Source: Planctomycetota bacterium (GTDB taxonomy: Bacteria; Planctomycetota; SBBH01; JAHFOU01). Taken from it: DNA of 6,195 nt. Of the stretch, positions 5,457 to 6,195 are shown one piece after another. The stretch lies in contig JAHFOU010000146.1 in the NCBI GenBank assembly GCA_023261525.1, forward strand, positions 1 to 6,195, given 5' to 3'. Each line of letters opens with the position of its first letter. Position 1 is the first letter of the stretch. Made by a program: the position numbers and the translations under genes. The notes under the pieces are model-generated. The model saw only the letters and a program-made list of their open reading frames with translations. It did not search any database and was not told the origin of the DNA.

Positions 5457-6195
5457 GTGCGCCTCCCCGCCAGGGCCGCGGCGTTGGCCGCCAGGACCAG
5501 GGCGATCAGGAGGAAGGCGCCCAGGGCCAGGGAATCCATCCCCTTGGTGGCCGAGCCCTCCTCCTTCATCAGGCTCTCGTACTCGGCCGCCCCCTTCATC
5601 CCCGAGACCAGGGCCAGGACCTGCCCGGACTGGAGGTAGGGCTGGAGGGTGGTCGCGTTCACGGACGTGGTGCCCGCCGCCAGCGGGACCTTGTAGCGGT
5701 CCCCCCCGAACTGCACCCAGGCGTCCGGGCCGGGAACCCCCGCCCCCAGGGAGACGACGAGCTGGAAGTCCTTGAGGGTCTTCACAGCCTTCATGGCCGG
5801 AAGGTCCCGGGTGGCGTGCCCCCGAACGTCCTGGGGGAAGGTCTTGGCCAGGTCCTGGCCCATCCCGAGGATGACGATGGCGCCCCCGGGCTGGCTCCCG
5901 AGAAGCACGTAGTCCTGGCCGTCGACGGCCTTGGCCTGGTCGGCGCAGTCCTGGACGATGCGCTGGGCCAGGCCCCAGCCGGTCTGCCAGAGGCCGGTGG
6001 CGAAGACCACCAGGTGGCGCTGGAAGGCATGGCGCAGGATGGCCTTGGCCTGGGGCTCCAGCTCGGGCTTGGAGGCGGGGTCGAAATCGAAGGAGAGCAG
6101 GAGGTTGGATCCGGGCGGGAGCTTCTCGATGCGGTCATACAGGGCCTGGACGGGCGGGGTGATGCTGAGACCCGGGAAGTGGAACGGGTGGGCCA
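5453..6195 (-). CDS. Conserved hypothetical C-terminally membrane-anchored protein, 5' end cut by window edge
   Basis: I cannot assign this to a named family. The frame is open to the right edge (first full codon at 6193), giving 246 visible residues. The start is outside the window, and the internal GTG at 6010 is not a plausible start because coding clearly continues upstream. Visible residues begin AHPFHFPGLSITPPVQALYD and contain LLLSFDFDPASKPELEPQAKAI (split here as LLLSFDFDPASKPEL, 31-45, then EPQAKAI). Alternating strand and helix stretches follow, such as LVVFATGLWQTGWGLAQRIV (61-80), DYVLLGSQPGGAIVILGMG (94-112) and DFQLVVSLGAG (142-152), giving an alpha/beta, Rossmann-like pattern. 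TTLQPYLQSGQVLALVSGMK (181-200) and GAAEYESL (201-208) follow. A single membrane helix at about 219-241 with a short basic tail (GRRT) suggests the soluble domain faces outward and the tail faces the cytoplasm. A missing N-terminal signal or anchor would fit. From memory, homologues occur beside relatives of the downstream seven-segment protein, so the two may form a complex. Confidence 0.85.
   Translation of the reverse strand, partial: AHPFHFPGLSITPPVQALYDRIEKLPPGSNLLLSFDFDPASKPELEPQAKAILRHAFQRHLVVFATGLWQTGWGLAQRIVQDCADQAKAVDGQDYVLLGSQPGGAIVILGMGQDLAKTFPQDVRGHATRDLPAMKAVKTLKDFQLVVSLGAGVPGPDAWVQFGGDRYKVPLAAGTTSVNATTLQPYLQSGQVLALVSGMKGAAEYESLMKEEGSATKGMDSLALGAFLLIALVLAANAAALAGRRT
5462..5466 (-). 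promoter_or_regulatory. Shine-Dalgarno site for the polytopic membrane protein gene
   Basis: On the minus strand GGAGG, within GGGGAGG, is followed by CGCAC and the ATG at 5456. The spacing of 5 bases decides the start and agrees with the 4-base overlap with the upstream gene. Confidence 0.7.

Noticed and set aside
4773..5639. Plus-strand open frame of 288 codons across the membrane-protein genes
   Set aside because: It is rich in His, Gln, Glu and Gly because it is the complement of hydrophobic codons, and it spans two genes whose minus-strand products have coherent membrane segments and coupled starts.
6008..6010. GTG at 6010 as start of the right-edge gene
   Set aside because: The frame remains open and clearly coding to the window edge, with strand-and-helix sequence and the SFDFDP motif upstream of this codon.

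Overview
The window is GC-rich, densely packed bacterial DNA with no RNA genes, mobile elements, CRISPR arrays or gene-free stretches. Five protein genes fill nearly every base. One partial HAD-family hydrolase gene runs rightward from the left edge (1-717). Four genes run leftward from the right edge (6195 down to 722), and the two groups converge with only 4 bases between their stop codons. The pseudopilin-like protein points to an organism with a type II secretion or type IV pilus type of envelope machine, probably a Gram-negative (diderm). High GC and gene content would fit several phyla, such as Acidobacteriota or deltaproteobacteria-like lineages, and I cannot decide between them from this sequence.

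The leftward genes look like one translationally coupled operon, because every junction is a 4-base stop/start overlap (ATGA, GTGA, ATGA). In order of transcription they are: (A) a protein cut by the right edge, with a large soluble alpha/beta-looking domain and a C-terminal membrane anchor; (B) a 251-residue protein with about seven membrane segments; (C) a 340-residue DegT/DnrJ/EryC1/StrS-family PLP-dependent aminotransferase with its catalytic lysine present; (D) a 987-residue protein that starts like a GspK/PilX-type minor pseudopilin and continues into a LamG-like (concanavalin A-like) sandwich and a further beta-rich C-terminal module.

A and B resemble a pair of conserved membrane proteins of unknown function that I recall from several bacterial phyla, and I know no established name or role for either. 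The most interesting features are this uncharacterised pair, its coupling to a nucleotide-sugar-type aminotransferase and a giant pseudopilin-like protein, and the domain make-up of that pseudopilin (a calcium-binding-type aspartate-rich loop and a LamG-like module added to a GspK-like core). A working inference is an envelope or cell-surface system in which D is exported by, or caps, a pseudopilus, while A and B form an inner-membrane assembly. No step of that is shown by sequence alone. The rightward HAD hydrolase appears functionally separate.
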